The position numbers and the translations under genes are program-made. Positions 1-9,876 of a stretch of DNA of 64,000 bases are shown in pieces; position 1 is the stretch's first letter; each line of letters begins with the position of its first letter. The DNA comes from Paenibacillus sp. FSL R5-0341 (GTDB lineage: Bacteria; Bacillota; Bacilli; Paenibacillales; Paenibacillaceae): assembly GCF_037975235.1 (NCBI RefSeq), contig NZ_CP150241.1, forward strand, positions 1,116,001 to 1,180,000, given 5' to 3'. A model generated the notes under the pieces. It saw only the letters and a list, made by a program, of their open reading frames with translations, was not told the DNA's origin and searched no databases.

Positions 1-273
1 GGATACGAGGAGTCTAAAGGCAAAATGATCTATATTATATACGGGTATCTTCACGACGCTGACATTACCCAGCTGCATATACGTTACGAACCCAAACCAG
101 TATCTTCACAGGTGGAAGCGAAAATCGTGGAACCTTCTCCCGATCAATCCAGCGGCAGGTTGTGGTATGCGGTAATTCAGCAGCCGATTCACGAGATGAT
201 TTGGGACATAAAAGGATTGAACGACGAAGGTCACGTCATCTACTCATCTCTCGATAGTGAGGTTAGGAGGTAG
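1..273 (+). CDS. 3' end of an unknown protein (5' truncated by window)
   Basis: The frame is open from the first base, so the true start probably lies outside the window; an internal ATG at 25 is possible but has no convincing ribosome binding site. The visible 90 codons show a soluble, acidic C-terminal piece with no family I recognise. The stop lies three bases before the next ATG, and its last codons form that gene's AGGAGG site, so the two genes are probably co-transcribed and translationally coupled. Confidence 0.55.
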   Translation, partial: GYEESKGKMIYIIYGYLHDADITQLHIRYEPKPVSSQVEAKIVEPSPDQSSGRLWYAVIQQPIHEMIWDIKGLNDEGHVIYSSLDSEVRR

Positions 274-276
274 CAT

Positions 277-780
277 ATGAGTCGCTTAAAAAGAATCAAC
301 AAGCCATACTTCATCTTCCTCATCTGGAACTTACTCATGATTGGTGCCGTACAGGGGTTAACCTTTCAGCATGAACCCGGCAGAGGGGTGTCTGGTAACG
401 GTAATCTAGGGCTTTTGGTGTTATTTCCATCTCTTCTGACCTTTCTGATTCTATGTATCTGGACGACCACTTTGTCCAAATGGTGGTTGTACGATCAGCG
501 TCAGCGCTGGGGAGGGAAGATGCATGCCTTGATACCCCTGGTTGCTTTCCTACTGTGTGTGTTGTCTGTCGCTTGGGAGTTACACATCATCGATGAATTA
601 CGCATGCAACTCAACGGATTTACGAATGATTCGGATTCCGCAGTGTACCGTTTTGGCTGGCTGAATCAGTACACGAACACCTTGTTTTACAATATTCCAA
701 TCCTGCTGTTCGGTCTGTCTTTCTCCATATGGATTGGCTGGCTGATGGAATGGAAACTTCGCAGTCACAGACCTGTATGA
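277..780 (+). CDS. Small four-helix membrane protein, unknown function
   Basis: The 167-residue product has four hydrophobic stretches, near residues 10-28, 43-66, 84-102 and 133-160, so it should sit in the cytoplasmic membrane. The ATG follows a GTTAGGAGGT site with good spacing. It closely follows the preceding truncated gene and is followed by a hairpin shared with the convergent germination operon. No catalytic motif or known family is recognisable. Confidence 0.7.
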   Translation: MSRLKRINKPYFIFLIWNLLMIGAVQGLTFQHEPGRGVSGNGNLGLLVLFPSLLTFLILCIWTTTLSKWWLYDQRQRWGGKMHALIPLVAFLLCVLSVAWELHIIDELRMQLNGFTNDSDSAVYRFGWLNQYTNTLFYNIPILLFGLSFSIWIGWLMEWKLRSHRPV

Positions 781-813
781 CCCGAACTGCAAACGAACTA
801 TATCCACATACAC

Positions 814-855
814 AAACACCCCTTATCCGTCGTTTCATACGGGCAAAGGGGTGTT
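814..855. terminator. Bidirectional hairpin between convergent genes
   Basis: Arms AAACACCCCTT and AAGGGGTGTTT form an 11-bp perfect stem with a 20-base loop. It lies between the stop of the small membrane protein and the stop of the leftward gerC-like gene, so it can end transcription from both sides. T-runs are short. Confidence 0.65.
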
Positions 856-866
856 TCGCGTTCTTG

Positions 867-2030
867 CTATACTTTGCGTTTATATTTCCCTGTATACGGG
901 ATAGTAAGATGGATCTTGAGATCCTGGATCGAATCTTCCGTAAGCATCATCTTACTCCCATTGTTGGATAACTTACGCCAGAGTTTCGGATTTTTGCGAT
1001 ACAGCTTCTCCTGAAGACCGTAAATATCCACCCCACGCTCAAGGCCGTGACGGTAGGTCTGCATGATCTGTTCCCGCAACTTCACTTCACTGATCTGGAT
1101 CATCTCTTCATAAGAGGTGGGCACCAGATATTCGTACAACGCGGTTAGGTATTGGGCATCAATGTTGAACTTGACCTCTTCACCTTGAATGACAGGCTTA
1201 ATTTTGATCTTCGGCAATCCTACACTGAGTGCCCCATAGATCGTTCCGTCCTTCTGGACAAGTAGGGGAGCACGCCGCATGTCCTTGATTAGCCAGTGAT
1301 AACCGGGAAGCTGACTGCGTGGCAGGAATTCGAAGTTAACCCCCGTCCTTTCAAAAAAGGCCCCCTCGACCAGAAACAGATCATGTTTCTTTTGGTTTTC
1401 AGACCATTGAGTATTGTTCAATGCAATACTCGGCAGATACGTGGTGGTAGCCGGATCATTATGCGTTGCAATGAGCTTGAAGCTGAGGACGGGCGGGTAC
1501 AACGATTCTTCCATATAAGTGGGCAGCGGGTTATGAAGAATGCTATCCAGTGGCGACATATTGTAGATGGACGTTGCACTCAGGATTTTTTCCAGAGGCT
1601 CTCGTGTTCCATATACCCAGGTTGTATAACGAGATTCTGGAAACCGTCCCAGCATGTCGAACACTTCTTTGATATGTTTACTGGTGAGCACACCTTCTGC
1701 CATAACGATGGCGGTCACATGCCCCCAGGCCATATGCAATTGAGCCGTACGGAACAACTCGTTGAGCGCAAGGCTCATGGTTTTCCCTTCGGCATGGCCG
1801 ACCCACACAGGTGGGGTATCTGCACTTTTGGTCGAACTTTCACTTTTGGCAACACTGGCAAAATCCAGCGTTTGCACATACAGATGATACATGCCGTCCT
1901 TATAATCAATCCCAAAGGCTTTGGCGTAGTCTACCTGTTGGATTTCAAATGCACTCCAGCATCCACTCGTCATCACGCACATCGATAGGCTTAACAGACT
2001 CAGCAAACATCGCTGTAACAAGTGTTTCAT
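867..2030 (-). CDS. gerC: Ger(x)C-family spore germination lipoprotein
   Basis: GerC subunit of a GerA-type germinant receptor in the spore inner membrane. The 387-residue product starts with a lipoprotein signal ending in Ser-Gly-Cys (lipid Cys at residue 24), followed by Trp and an acidic stretch typical of mature GerC proteins. The length is normal for the family. The ATG overlaps the stop of the gerA-like gene (ATGA), and an AAGGAAACGG site lies upstream. It is the last gene of the leftward gerB-gerA-gerC operon. Which nutrient the receptor senses cannot be read from the sequence. Confidence 0.9.
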   Translation of the reverse strand: MKHLLQRCLLSLLSLSMCVMTSGCWSAFEIQQVDYAKAFGIDYKDGMYHLYVQTLDFASVAKSESSTKSADTPPVWVGHAEGKTMSLALNELFRTAQLHMAWGHVTAIVMAEGVLTSKHIKEVFDMLGRFPESRYTTWVYGTREPLEKILSATSIYNMSPLDSILHNPLPTYMEESLYPPVLSFKLIATHNDPATTTYLPSIALNNTQWSENQKKHDLFLVEGAFFERTGVNFEFLPRSQLPGYHWLIKDMRRAPLLVQKDGTIYGALSVGLPKIKIKPVIQGEEVKFNIDAQYLTALYEYLVPTSYEEMIQISEVKLREQIMQTYRHGLERGVDIYGLQEKLYRKNPKLWRKLSNNGSKMMLTEDSIQDLKIHLTIPYTGKYKRKV

Positions 2031-3529
2031 CGTCCGTTTCCTTTCTTGCGCGGTTCTTGGGTCTCCAGATAGACGGGTCTGCGTTTACCCAACCCTTTGG
2101 GCAGTTTGAATAATGAAGCTATCGCTTGTTTGAAATGAAGTGGCGTTAACGGCGTGAGATACGGAATGCCAAACGACTTGAGATCGGTCAGGTAGATGAG
2201 GAACAGAATTAACGACAGGATGAACCCATAGATGCCAAGGGAAGCCCCCAGGACAAAACAGAGGAAGCGCAGGATCAGCACAGAGCTGGTCATGACCTGG
2301 TTTACAATCGTTGCTCCAGCTACGACCGTGACTGCGATAATAACGATCATGAGTGGGGAGACCATACCGGCCCGGATGGCGGAATCCCCGATAATCAGAC
2401 CTCCGACGACAGTCAGTGTCTGGCCGATGGCACTAGGCAAACGTACCCCCGCCTCTCGGAACAACTCCATCAGTAGCATAATGAGAAACATCTCCACTCC
2501 CGATTCCATCGGCAACCCCATCCGTCCAACGGATATTGTTGCAACCAGAGGGAAGGGGATCTGGTCCATATGAAATGAGGTCAGCGCAATATAAAAGCCA
2601 GGCAGGAACACGGTGATCATCAGACCAAGAAAGCGCAGCATCCGTCCTACGTTCACAGGTAAGAAGGGAAAGCTGGCATCCTCCGGGGATTTGAGCAAAA
2701 GAAACAGATTGACCGGCCCAATAATGGCGCTGGGATTGCCGTCGACAATGAGGATAAAACGTCCGTTCAGGAGACATTCCGCAGCAAAGTCAGGCCTACC
2801 CGTATAATGGGTGACGGGAAATAAAGTAATCTTCGAAGGCGACAGCAACTCTTCCAGTTCATTGGCGGTCAAGATGCGTTCGGTCTCAATCTTGCGCAAC
2901 CGATCCTGGACGTCTTCGATCAGCTCCGGATTGGCGATATTCTTGATATACATCAATGCCACCTTGGTTGCAGAACGTGTACCGATCAGTTCGATATTAC
3001 AGGCCAGCTGGTTCGTACGCAGACGTGTACGTATCAGGGCAACATTGACGGCAAGGGGTTCAATGAACCCGTCTCTTGCCCCGCGGATCGAAACTTCGGT
3101 GGTCGATTCCTCCGGTGTTCGAGTAGGGATATTAGATATATCAATACTCCACATGGTTTGCAGGGAAGGAATACAGATCAACATTTGGCCTTCAAAAACA
3201 CGGAGAGACATCAGTTCAGTTCCAAATGCCGGATCTTGCAGATCCATTCGTGTCCAATCCAGACTGATGCACTTTTCAATGTCGGATGTACGGATAAAGT
3301 GTGTATTTTCATATGTTCGTTTGAGTTCCGGGAGAATAATATCGTAGATCGCTTCACTGTCCACCATACCGCTGCAATAGGTCATAATGAGTTGCATCGG
3401 AGGTTCTCCGATCATATGACTATTGATGATAACATCGTCAGATCCGGCAAAAAAGGTATTCAAGTTATGCTCGTTCATTCGGAACGGTTCAACTTCACGA
3501 TTATTTTTGGGCTGGGTTGAGATCGGCAT
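2027..3529 (-). CDS. gerA: GerA-family spore germination protein (A subunit)
   Basis: The 500-residue product has the GerAA layout: a soluble N-terminal half of about 280 residues and a C-terminal half with several membrane helices (for example near residues 295-315, 350-365 and 380-450). With the B and C subunits it should form a germinant receptor in the inner spore membrane. AAGGAGG lies 9 bases upstream of the ATG at 3529, which supports this start and gives a 29-bp overlap with the gerB-like gene. The gene order B-A-C differs from the A-B-C order of the gerA operon of Bacillus subtilis. Confidence 0.92.
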   Translation of the reverse strand: MPISTQPKNNREVEPFRMNEHNLNTFFAGSDDVIINSHMIGEPPMQLIMTYCSGMVDSEAIYDIILPELKRTYENTHFIRTSDIEKCISLDWTRMDLQDPAFGTELMSLRVFEGQMLICIPSLQTMWSIDISNIPTRTPEESTTEVSIRGARDGFIEPLAVNVALIRTRLRTNQLACNIELIGTRSATKVALMYIKNIANPELIEDVQDRLRKIETERILTANELEELLSPSKITLFPVTHYTGRPDFAAECLLNGRFILIVDGNPSAIIGPVNLFLLLKSPEDASFPFLPVNVGRMLRFLGLMITVFLPGFYIALTSFHMDQIPFPLVATISVGRMGLPMESGVEMFLIMLLMELFREAGVRLPSAIGQTLTVVGGLIIGDSAIRAGMVSPLMIVIIAVTVVAGATIVNQVMTSSVLILRFLCFVLGASLGIYGFILSLILFLIYLTDLKSFGIPYLTPLTPLHFKQAIASLFKLPKGLGKRRPVYLETQEPRKKGNGR

Positions 3530-4622
3530 GATCGGGAGCCTCCTTGTCTTTTTTATGGATTAATGCAGCAATCGTTAATATCACCGTAACGGCGGAGACA
3601 TAAGCGAGCATGACCGGGAACTGAATATGGTCCACATAATAGTCGACGTAATCAATGCGCCACCATTGCATCGCCATGAAGCTCATAATGACGGTAATGG
3701 TAAGAATGGCGATATATCGTTTCTTCGGTCGGCGGAAATTCAGCAGATCCACAATGAGATACATGGATATAGCAACCCTTGCAAAGGAACCACTAAGCCA
3801 CTGATAGATGGACAAAAAATCAACGTGTTGCAGCAGCTTTCCGATATTCACAAGTTTCCATTGCTCATAGGGACTGTTCCGTTGCTTCGCTGCTTCTTCA
3901 GGACCGAATTCCACAATGGCTCCGATCGTGGGACCGATTGCCATACTGAGCATGAAAATACCTAGGATCAGAACATACCACCAACGAATTTTGCCTTTGA
4001 CTTCATGTTGGAACAGCATGAGAATCCAGATTTCCATAAGCCCGGCAAGGGAATAAATCATGCCCCGCCACACGGGACCCATGCCGTTCTCCATAATCGG
4101 AAACAATAGGCTGTAGTCTTTGTATTTCATATTGGCGGACATCACAAAGTAACCAAGCAGTATCACAAAGGGCAGCAACAGACTGGAAGTCATCGCGATG
4201 GATCGTATGCCCTTGGCCGCCGCCCAGGCAGCAACCAGCGCTCCGCCACCGGCCAGAACATAAGGAGGTGTGAATTGAAGATACGTGGAGACTGTCCAGT
4301 TGGTTGTCTCATATAACGTATGCGTGCCAAGCGTGAACAGCAAGATGGAAGCGGAGATCCGGAAGATCCAGGAAGGAATGGCTCCGAATTCTCGCGTGAT
4401 CCAATCTGTTAATCGCTGTCCACGTACCCGTCGAATAATGATGTACATCATACATAGAAACAACATGAACAAGGGAGCGGCTGCGACAACAGATAACCAT
4501 CCATCTCTGCCCGCAGCTTCGAGAATTGCTGGGATGGACAAGACATGGCAGACCAGTCCGGCACTTAATAAAATGATGGAAAAGGACAACCAAATGGTGA
4601 TTTGACCTTTTTCACGACTCAT
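3501..4622 (-). CDS. gerB: GerAB/endospore germination permease
   Basis: The product (373 residues from the chosen start) is hydrophobic through most of its length, with about ten membrane helices. It matches the GerAB group of the amino acid-polyamine-organocation superfamily, the subunit held to bind the germinant. I chose the ATG at 4622 (MSREKGQITIW) because AAAGGAGG lies 5-6 bases upstream; an earlier in-frame codon at 4640 has no such site. It is the first gene of the leftward operon. The upstream region shared with the divergent dehydrogenase gene probably holds a forespore promoter, but I could not identify one securely. Confidence 0.9.
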   Translation of the reverse strand: MSREKGQITIWLSFSIILLSAGLVCHVLSIPAILEAAGRDGWLSVVAAAPLFMLFLCMMYIIIRRVRGQRLTDWITREFGAIPSWIFRISASILLFTLGTHTLYETTNWTVSTYLQFTPPYVLAGGGALVAAWAAAKGIRSIAMTSSLLLPFVILLGYFVMSANMKYKDYSLLFPIMENGMGPVWRGMIYSLAGLMEIWILMLFQHEVKGKIRWWYVLILGIFMLSMAIGPTIGAIVEFGPEEAAKQRNSPYEQWKLVNIGKLLQHVDFLSIYQWLSGSFARVAISMYLIVDLLNFRRPKKRYIAILTITVIMSFMAMQWWRIDYVDYYVDHIQFPVMLAYVSAVTVILTIAALIHKKDKEAPDHADLNPAQK

Positions 4623-4817
4623 GCGAATCCTCCTTTCCAATGAAGGAAGTTTCCGTTAGGTTGTACAGCATACAGGAAGTTGATTCCTTTTTCATATTTT
4701 TTCACAGAAAGCGGCAAACGAGATGGACGAGCCAGCCAGAAAGCTTTAACATACAGATATAGCAATGTCGAAGAAAACTTCTGAGCGAAGTATAGAGAAA
4801 TAGGGAGGAAACCTGCG

Positions 4818-5711
4818 ATGACAAATACGACGAAGGCACCTGGAGAGACGAAAGTTGGCTTTATTGGTACAGGCGTGATGGGTAAAAGCATGGCTGGGCA
4901 CATCCAGCAAGCGGGATATCCGCTACATGTCTACACGCGAACTGCTGCCAAAGCAGAAGCGTTGGTAAAAGAAGGTGCCGTATGGCATGACACACCAGGC
5001 AAACTGGCTGCCGCGTGTGATGTCATCATCACGATGGTGGGGTATCCGAAGGATGTGGAGGAGATTTATCTCGGTGAGGATGGTCTCGTAGCCAATGCCA
5101 AACCGGGTTCATATCTCATTGATATGACGACCTCAAGTCCGTTACTGGCTGCACGAATCTTTGAAGCTGCGGAAGCCAAAGGACTGCATGCACTGGACGC
5201 GCCTGTGTCGGGCGGTGATATCGGAGCGCAGAACGCGAAGCTGTCCATTATGGTTGGGGGTAGTTCGGAGGCCTTTGAAGCCGTACGTCCACTGTTTGAG
5301 CAGATGGGGAGCAACATAGTGCTGCAAGGCAAGGCGGGAGCCGGGCAGCATACCAAAATGTGCAACCAGATTGCCATTGCCTCTGGTATGATGGGCGTAT
5401 GCGAAGCACTCGCTTATGCCAAGACGTCTGGTCTGGACGCGGAGACCGTGCTGAAGAGCATTGCTACCGGTGCAGCCGGAAGCTGGTCACTCAGCAATCT
5501 CGGCCCGCGCATGATCGCAGGCGACTATGAGCCTGGATTCTATGTGAAACATTTTATCAAAGACATGGGAATTGCACTGGAGTCTGCAAAAGCGATGGGC
5601 ATGAAAACGCCTGGGCTGGCGCTGGCCGAATCCCTGTATCAGGAAATAGCGAATAATGGTCTGGAAGAGAAGGGTACACAGGTGCTCTACACCTATTATC
5701 TTCAGGCTTAA
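4818..5711 (+). CDS. NAD(P)-dependent beta-hydroxyacid dehydrogenase family protein
   Basis: The 297-residue product belongs to the 3-hydroxyisobutyrate dehydrogenase / tartronate semialdehyde reductase family of cytoplasmic oxidoreductases. The N-terminal Rossmann motif GFIGTGVMG is at residues 14-22, the substrate-binding DAPVSGG near 128-134, and the family's catalytic Lys in GQHTKMCNQ at about 180. The length is normal. AGGGAGGAAA precedes the ATG. The gene appears monocistronic, with a terminator behind it. The exact substrate cannot be decided; the neighbours give no pathway clue. Confidence 0.88.
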   Translation: MTNTTKAPGETKVGFIGTGVMGKSMAGHIQQAGYPLHVYTRTAAKAEALVKEGAVWHDTPGKLAAACDVIITMVGYPKDVEEIYLGEDGLVANAKPGSYLIDMTTSSPLLAARIFEAAEAKGLHALDAPVSGGDIGAQNAKLSIMVGGSSEAFEAVRPLFEQMGSNIVLQGKAGAGQHTKMCNQIAIASGMMGVCEALAYAKTSGLDAETVLKSIATGAAGSWSLSNLGPRMIAGDYEPGFYVKHFIKDMGIALESAKAMGMKTPGLALAESLYQEIANNGLEEKGTQVLYTYYLQA

Positions 5712-5721
5712 CAACCAAGAG

Positions 5722-5769
5722 AACAGCAGCGTATTCTTTTTCTATTCAGGAAAGGTTGCGCTGTTTTTT
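5722..5769 (+). terminator. Probable terminator after the dehydrogenase gene
   Basis: An imperfect stem (AACAGC against GCGCTGTT) is followed by seven T residues, 10 bases after the dehydrogenase stop. The stem is weak, so this rests mainly on the T-run and position. Confidence 0.5.
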
Positions 5770-5986
5770 TAATTTTGCGGCTTGTTTATGCGTCTAAAGT
5801 CACGGAATTGGTTAAATGTTCATATGTACTTTGCGTATTGGAGACATTTTGATCGTTTTCCCTTTATTTTTCCCCCTCTTTATCCGACATAAGTAATAGA
5901 AGTTTACATAATGAATGTGTCAAAGGATGTTATTCCTCCTGTAATGGTCACCCGTAACCCACACTACAATAGAACGGAGCTTGCCC

Positions 5987-6718
5987 ATGTTCAAGAAGAT
6001 CCTGTCTCTGTTCAAGACACAGCCAGAGCTTGCGAACCAGATTACAGCCTCCGCTTCAGCGTTACCATCGACGACAACCATTCCTCCGCGTATGGTCCGC
6101 AGTAAGCGCAAGAAAAAGGCGGAAGGGGATTGGACACGCCAGCCGGAGGAGCCCAGCACAGCAGATCAGCTGATTGGTCTTCCAAGTGAATATAAAGTGC
6201 TGAACGACTTACTCGTTACCAATCCGAAGTCACGCTCCGGTTATTCGCAGGTTGATCATGTTGTGATCGGCCCTCGGGCAATCTTTGTGATCGAAACCCG
6301 GAATTTGACGACAGGTGAGATCCGCGGCGGACGAAGAGAGGCCAATTGGTCGGTCAGCAGTAGCCGGGTCAAAATGTACAATCCACTCATGCAGCATCGT
6401 GCACATGTGGAAGCCATCCATGCACACCTTGGAGACTACAAAAGAGTACGTCTCGTCTCTATGGTAACCTTCACCAACCGATGCCGCATCAGTGTTGATC
6501 CTGCTGTGAGATATGTGAATTCGGATGAACTGATCATCTACGATCATGAATTGGTAGAGACCATTCAGCGGAAGACGGAACGACTTGAGACTGAAGTTCC
6601 CGAGACTGTATTTCAAGAGAAGGATATTCAAGCGATCTACGCTCTGCTCTCATCTGTCAATTCCACGGATCCTCAGATTCGGTCAGAACACATGGAGAAA
6701 GCTAAAGGCATTAAATAA
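5987..6718 (+). CDS. NERD-domain protein
   Basis: The 243-residue product carries a nuclease-related domain (NERD) in its middle: the segments beginning SEYKVLNDL, HVVIGPRAIFVIETRN and the later MVTFTNR fit the family pattern, including the Ile-Glu-Thr/Lys strand of restriction-endonuclease-like folds. The N-terminal 60 residues are basic and low in complexity. There is no helicase or kinase fusion as seen in some relatives. The ATG at 5987 lies 7 bases after GGAG; a TTG two codons earlier is too close to it. Nuclease activity is known for few family members and is not proven here. Confidence 0.8.
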   Translation: MFKKILSLFKTQPELANQITASASALPSTTTIPPRMVRSKRKKKAEGDWTRQPEEPSTADQLIGLPSEYKVLNDLLVTNPKSRSGYSQVDHVVIGPRAIFVIETRNLTTGEIRGGRREANWSVSSSRVKMYNPLMQHRAHVEAIHAHLGDYKRVRLVSMVTFTNRCRISVDPAVRYVNSDELIIYDHELVETIQRKTERLETEVPETVFQEKDIQAIYALLSSVNSTDPQIRSEHMEKAKGIK

Positions 6719-6730
6719 TCACGCTTTACG

Positions 6731-6763
6731 AACACTGTTGTCCTTAAGGGCGGCAGTGTTTTT
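6731..6763 (+). terminator. Terminator after the NERD gene
   Basis: AACACTG and CAGTGTT form the outer stem and GTCCTTAAGGGC an inner palindrome. A run of five T follows, 12 bases beyond the NERD gene stop. Confidence 0.75.
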
Positions 6764-6982
6764 GTGTTGCGGTGGTAGTTAATACAGGAATAGTAAAAGG
6801 CTTTAGACACAGGTATATCGTCGTATACACCCCATTTTTGACTTGTGATACAATGTAGACCATGTTTAATTGTGAATCGCGCATGTTATCCGAAAGGATA
6901 TTTTTGTAAGTGAGTGTTCAAGTCTTGGAGCAGAGGTTAATGGTTCTCAGGAATATACATACGATAAGGGGAAGATTATACG

Positions 6983-7873
6983 ATGAAATGGAATTATAAG
7001 ATAAAGACGTTCACAGTTATGCTTGGTTTGGCAGCGATTCTGACAGCTTGTGGTGGCGGAGCGAAAGAGACGTCATCGCCGGAGTCTGCTTCCGGTACAG
7101 AAGTTGTTTCGTCAGAGAGCAGTAGCTCGAATGCTGCTGTAACAGAAACCGCAGCAACCGGTTCGAACGGTAGTGAGCAGACAGGTTCAGCTACAGAAGA
7201 GTCTTCTTCAACTGACGAAGGCAAGATTGGAAAGGACTCTACACTGGACGAGTTAAAGCAGCAGTATGCGGATAAGCTTGGTTATATCCGTATCCCTCTG
7301 AATGATCATCCGGTGCGTCGGGTGAGTGAGGAAGGTTCCAAAAATATTAATGTTGCCAACTATAGTGATGCCGTTGTGGACATGAATGCAGGGGTGCCGA
7401 TTCATTCTGATTCGCAGCGGTTGATTGATGATGCCTTTCCTTTTTTCACAACCGTGCAAGCACCTGACGAATCTTATATAACTTGGGAAGAAGCAACCAA
7501 TCTGGAGCGTGCCATGGTGAAAACGCTGTTTATCGCCCGTGAAGGTCTGCTGATCACCGAAGATGCGATGAAAAATAAGGATTATAACAGTACATCGTTC
7601 CAGGATTCCAAGGATTTCTTCAGGGTCACAGCGGAATTTGAATCCATGGCACCTGTTGCACAGCATCCGCGTGACATCACGTTGAGTACGCTATACGACA
7701 AAGCACGCACGTCGTGGGGCAAACTTGCTGCGATGGACCCGGAGCAGGATGAAGCGGCGTTTGCCGAGATGTATAAGACGACAAGAACCGATGCCAACAA
7801 TGCGATGGGATTGCTTAATGTTCTTTTGTCTACGAATGAGGAAGAACGGATCAAAGAGATTTACGGGGAATAA
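6983..7873 (+). CDS. Orphan secreted lipoprotein, unknown function
   Basis: The 296-residue product begins with a lipoprotein signal (basic start, hydrophobic core, Leu-Thr-Ala-Cys lipobox, Cys near residue 23). A Ser/Thr/Glu-rich linker runs to about residue 80, followed by a roughly 215-residue domain I do not recognise. It should be anchored to the outer face of the membrane. The gene stands alone: its own upstream region of about 260 bases, AAGGGGAAG before the ATG, and two hairpins after the stop. Confidence 0.75.
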   Translation: MKWNYKIKTFTVMLGLAAILTACGGGAKETSSPESASGTEVVSSESSSSNAAVTETAATGSNGSEQTGSATEESSSTDEGKIGKDSTLDELKQQYADKLGYIRIPLNDHPVRRVSEEGSKNINVANYSDAVVDMNAGVPIHSDSQRLIDDAFPFFTTVQAPDESYITWEEATNLERAMVKTLFIAREGLLITEDAMKNKDYNSTSFQDSKDFFRVTAEFESMAPVAQHPRDITLSTLYDKARTSWGKLAAMDPEQDEAAFAEMYKTTRTDANNAMGLLNVLLSTNEEERIKEIYGE

Positions 7874-7881
7874 AAATGCCG

Positions 7882-7905
7882 TGATCCAGAGTTAATCTGG
7901 ATCAT
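7882..7905. repeat. Perfect inverted repeat after the lipoprotein gene
   Basis: TGATCCAGA and TCTGGATCA flank a 5-base loop, 9 bases behind the lipoprotein stop. There is no T-run, so it may act as an mRNA 3'-end stabiliser rather than a terminator. Confidence 0.5.
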
Positions 7906-7937
7906 CCCGGTAACATGTCTGGATCACATGCCTTCAA

Positions 7938-7974
7938 ACTCTGACTACCGATTGAAGCGGGGTCAGGGTTTTTC
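7938..7974 (+). terminator. Terminator after the orphan lipoprotein gene
   Basis: ACTCTGAC pairs with GTCAGGGT (one G-T pair) around a 16-base loop, followed by TTTTT. Confidence 0.65.
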
Positions 7975-8049
7975 TGGTTTTTTCCAATAGGTGTATGATA
8001 TGTTTTTAGGAGTAAGACATGTACGGAATATAGGTGAGGTGTGTGAAAT

Positions 8050-9876
8050 ATGTGGTGGATGAACTTTTGTAAACGCTTTAAATTTAAAACAAAGCTAATC
8101 TTGTTTTTATCTACCGCAACGGTCTTAATCTCCGGAATCACAGGATTGATCACCTATCGCATTCATATCGACCTGTTCAATGAAGAGGTCAGTCGCCAGT
8201 ATAGTCTTACCGCAGAGCAGATTCTTGCACGTCTGGATTCCAGGGTACACGACATGTATAAAGTCACCGATTATATCACACTGAATCCCTCCGTAAAAAA
8301 TGCCATCAAAGCACAGACCTCTGGCATCTCGTCCTACGATCAGATGAAGCTGGAAGATGAACTGGATGATCAGTTGTATCAGGTAAGGCTGGATGCACCG
8401 GAGATCATGGGGCTCCGCATATATGACCTGAAGGAAAACATATTTAATCTCGGCGCCTTTGCTGGCTCATTTCAACAGATGGATCCTTCCTATCTGGCAG
8501 AGATGGTTCATAGACTGGAAGGAACGGGCGGCGAATATGGTTGGAATCGTTTGGGGCCGGATGCCTTCTTGCAGGAGGAACAATCCAATTGGATTCTGGC
8601 GGGACGATTAATGCGGTCTGTTGATCTGGAGACCTATGGCGTAATGCTAATACTGTTTAACACCTCGTTGTTCGAATCGTATCTCAAAGATCTGCGACTG
8701 AACGAGGAAGTTGCTGTCTACTTGTTTGACGCAGATGCTGAGCTTCTTTATGCATTTCATAATCAGGATGCGGATCCACCACCACTTACCGAGCTAAGCC
8801 TAGGGGCGACTGAGATCAGGGACGAGCAGGGAACACCCCAATTGTATACGAAGCAAACGTCAGACAAAGCGGGCTTCACCCTGGTCAGCAAGGTCTCACT
8901 CACTCAGATTCAGAACAAGGGAAAGATCATTGTAAAAGTTGCTGTGTTCTCTGCCGTAGCCAGCATATTATGCTCCTGGTTCATCATTACCGTAATTAGC
9001 GGCAGACTGTTGCGTCCACTTGCGAGTCTAGTCAACGCGATGAAAAGAGTGCGTGATGGACAGTTCGATACACGGGTACGGATCGAGACACGGGATGAGC
9101 TCGGTTTCATCGGTGAACGATTTAATGCAATGGCTTCCCGGATTGATACGCTTATACATGAAGTGTACGAGCGGGAACTCAGTGAAAAAGAAGCTGAACT
9201 CAAAGCTATTCAGGCCCAGCTGAATCCCCATTTTCTGTATAACACCTTGAGCATGTTTTTCTGGAAGTTCTATATGCTTGGTGATGAGAAATCGGCTCGC
9301 CTGGTCACTGCCTTGTCCGAGATGCTGCAGTATACGCTGGAACCCGTGCAGCAACTGACGACCGTGCAGGATGAGATGAAGCAAATTGATCATTACCTGC
9401 AGATTCAGCAGGCCCGGTATCAGGAAGCCTTGTCAATTGAAATTGCCGTTTCTGCTGAATTGCTTCGCTGTCAGGTGATCCGACTGTTGCTTCAGCCCAT
9501 CGTGGAGAATGTTTTTGTTCATGCCTTCTCGGACAAAAGGAGCAACCGCCATCTGGAGATTCGTGGCTCGCGGCAAAACGGGCATGAAGGAGAGCCGGAT
9601 CTGCTCATCATTGAAATTTCAGATAACGGCTGCGGCATGCATGCATCGGTCATTGAACGCATTATGACGCCAGTGGCACATGCAGATGAGGAACGTCAGC
9701 ACATTGGCATGCGGAGTGTACTTCGAAGAATTGAGTTGATACACGGTGAACCCTACGGTGTACATATCGAGTCGACTGTGGGAGAGGGAACGCTAGTACG
9801 TCTTCGTTTGCCTTATCAGATCGGTGAGGACTCATGCCGGGAAATTCAGGTGACTGAGAGGAGTAGGTTCTGTTGA
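8050..9876 (+). CDS. YesM-type sensor histidine kinase
   Basis: The 608-residue membrane kinase has a first helix near residues 15-35, an extracellular sensor of about 260 residues, a second helix near 295-317, a HAMP segment, then the His-kinase box QLNPHFLYNTL with the phospho-acceptor His at about 394, and an ATPase domain with an N box near PIVENVFVHAF and a DNGCGM G box. This is the YesM/LytS-like class that pairs with AraC-type response regulators. Its stop overlaps the response regulator start. By position it should sense a sugar or oligosaccharide connected with the downstream importer. Confidence 0.93.
   Translation: MWWMNFCKRFKFKTKLILFLSTATVLISGITGLITYRIHIDLFNEEVSRQYSLTAEQILARLDSRVHDMYKVTDYITLNPSVKNAIKAQTSGISSYDQMKLEDELDDQLYQVRLDAPEIMGLRIYDLKENIFNLGAFAGSFQQMDPSYLAEMVHRLEGTGGEYGWNRLGPDAFLQEEQSNWILAGRLMRSVDLETYGVMLILFNTSLFESYLKDLRLNEEVAVYLFDADAELLYAFHNQDADPPPLTELSLGATEIRDEQGTPQLYTKQTSDKAGFTLVSKVSLTQIQNKGKIIVKVAVFSAVASILCSWFIITVISGRLLRPLASLVNAMKRVRDGQFDTRVRIETRDELGFIGERFNAMASRIDTLIHEVYERELSEKEAELKAIQAQLNPHFLYNTLSMFFWKFYMLGDEKSARLVTALSEMLQYTLEPVQQLTTVQDEMKQIDHYLQIQQARYQEALSIEIAVSAELLRCQVIRLLLQPIVENVFVHAFSDKRSNRHLEIRGSRQNGHEGEPDLLIIEISDNGCGMHASVIERIMTPVAHADEERQHIGMRSVLRRIELIHGEPYGVHIESTVGEGTLVRLRLPYQIGEDSCREIQVTERSRFC

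Noticed and set aside
5911..6105. A 64-codon frame overlapping the NERD gene start
   Set aside because: No ribosome site and out of frame with the recognisable NERD protein.
8068..8081. cre-like TGTAAACGCTTTAA at the start of the sensor kinase gene
   Set aside because: It misses the conserved C near the end and encodes normal kinase residues, so chance is likely.
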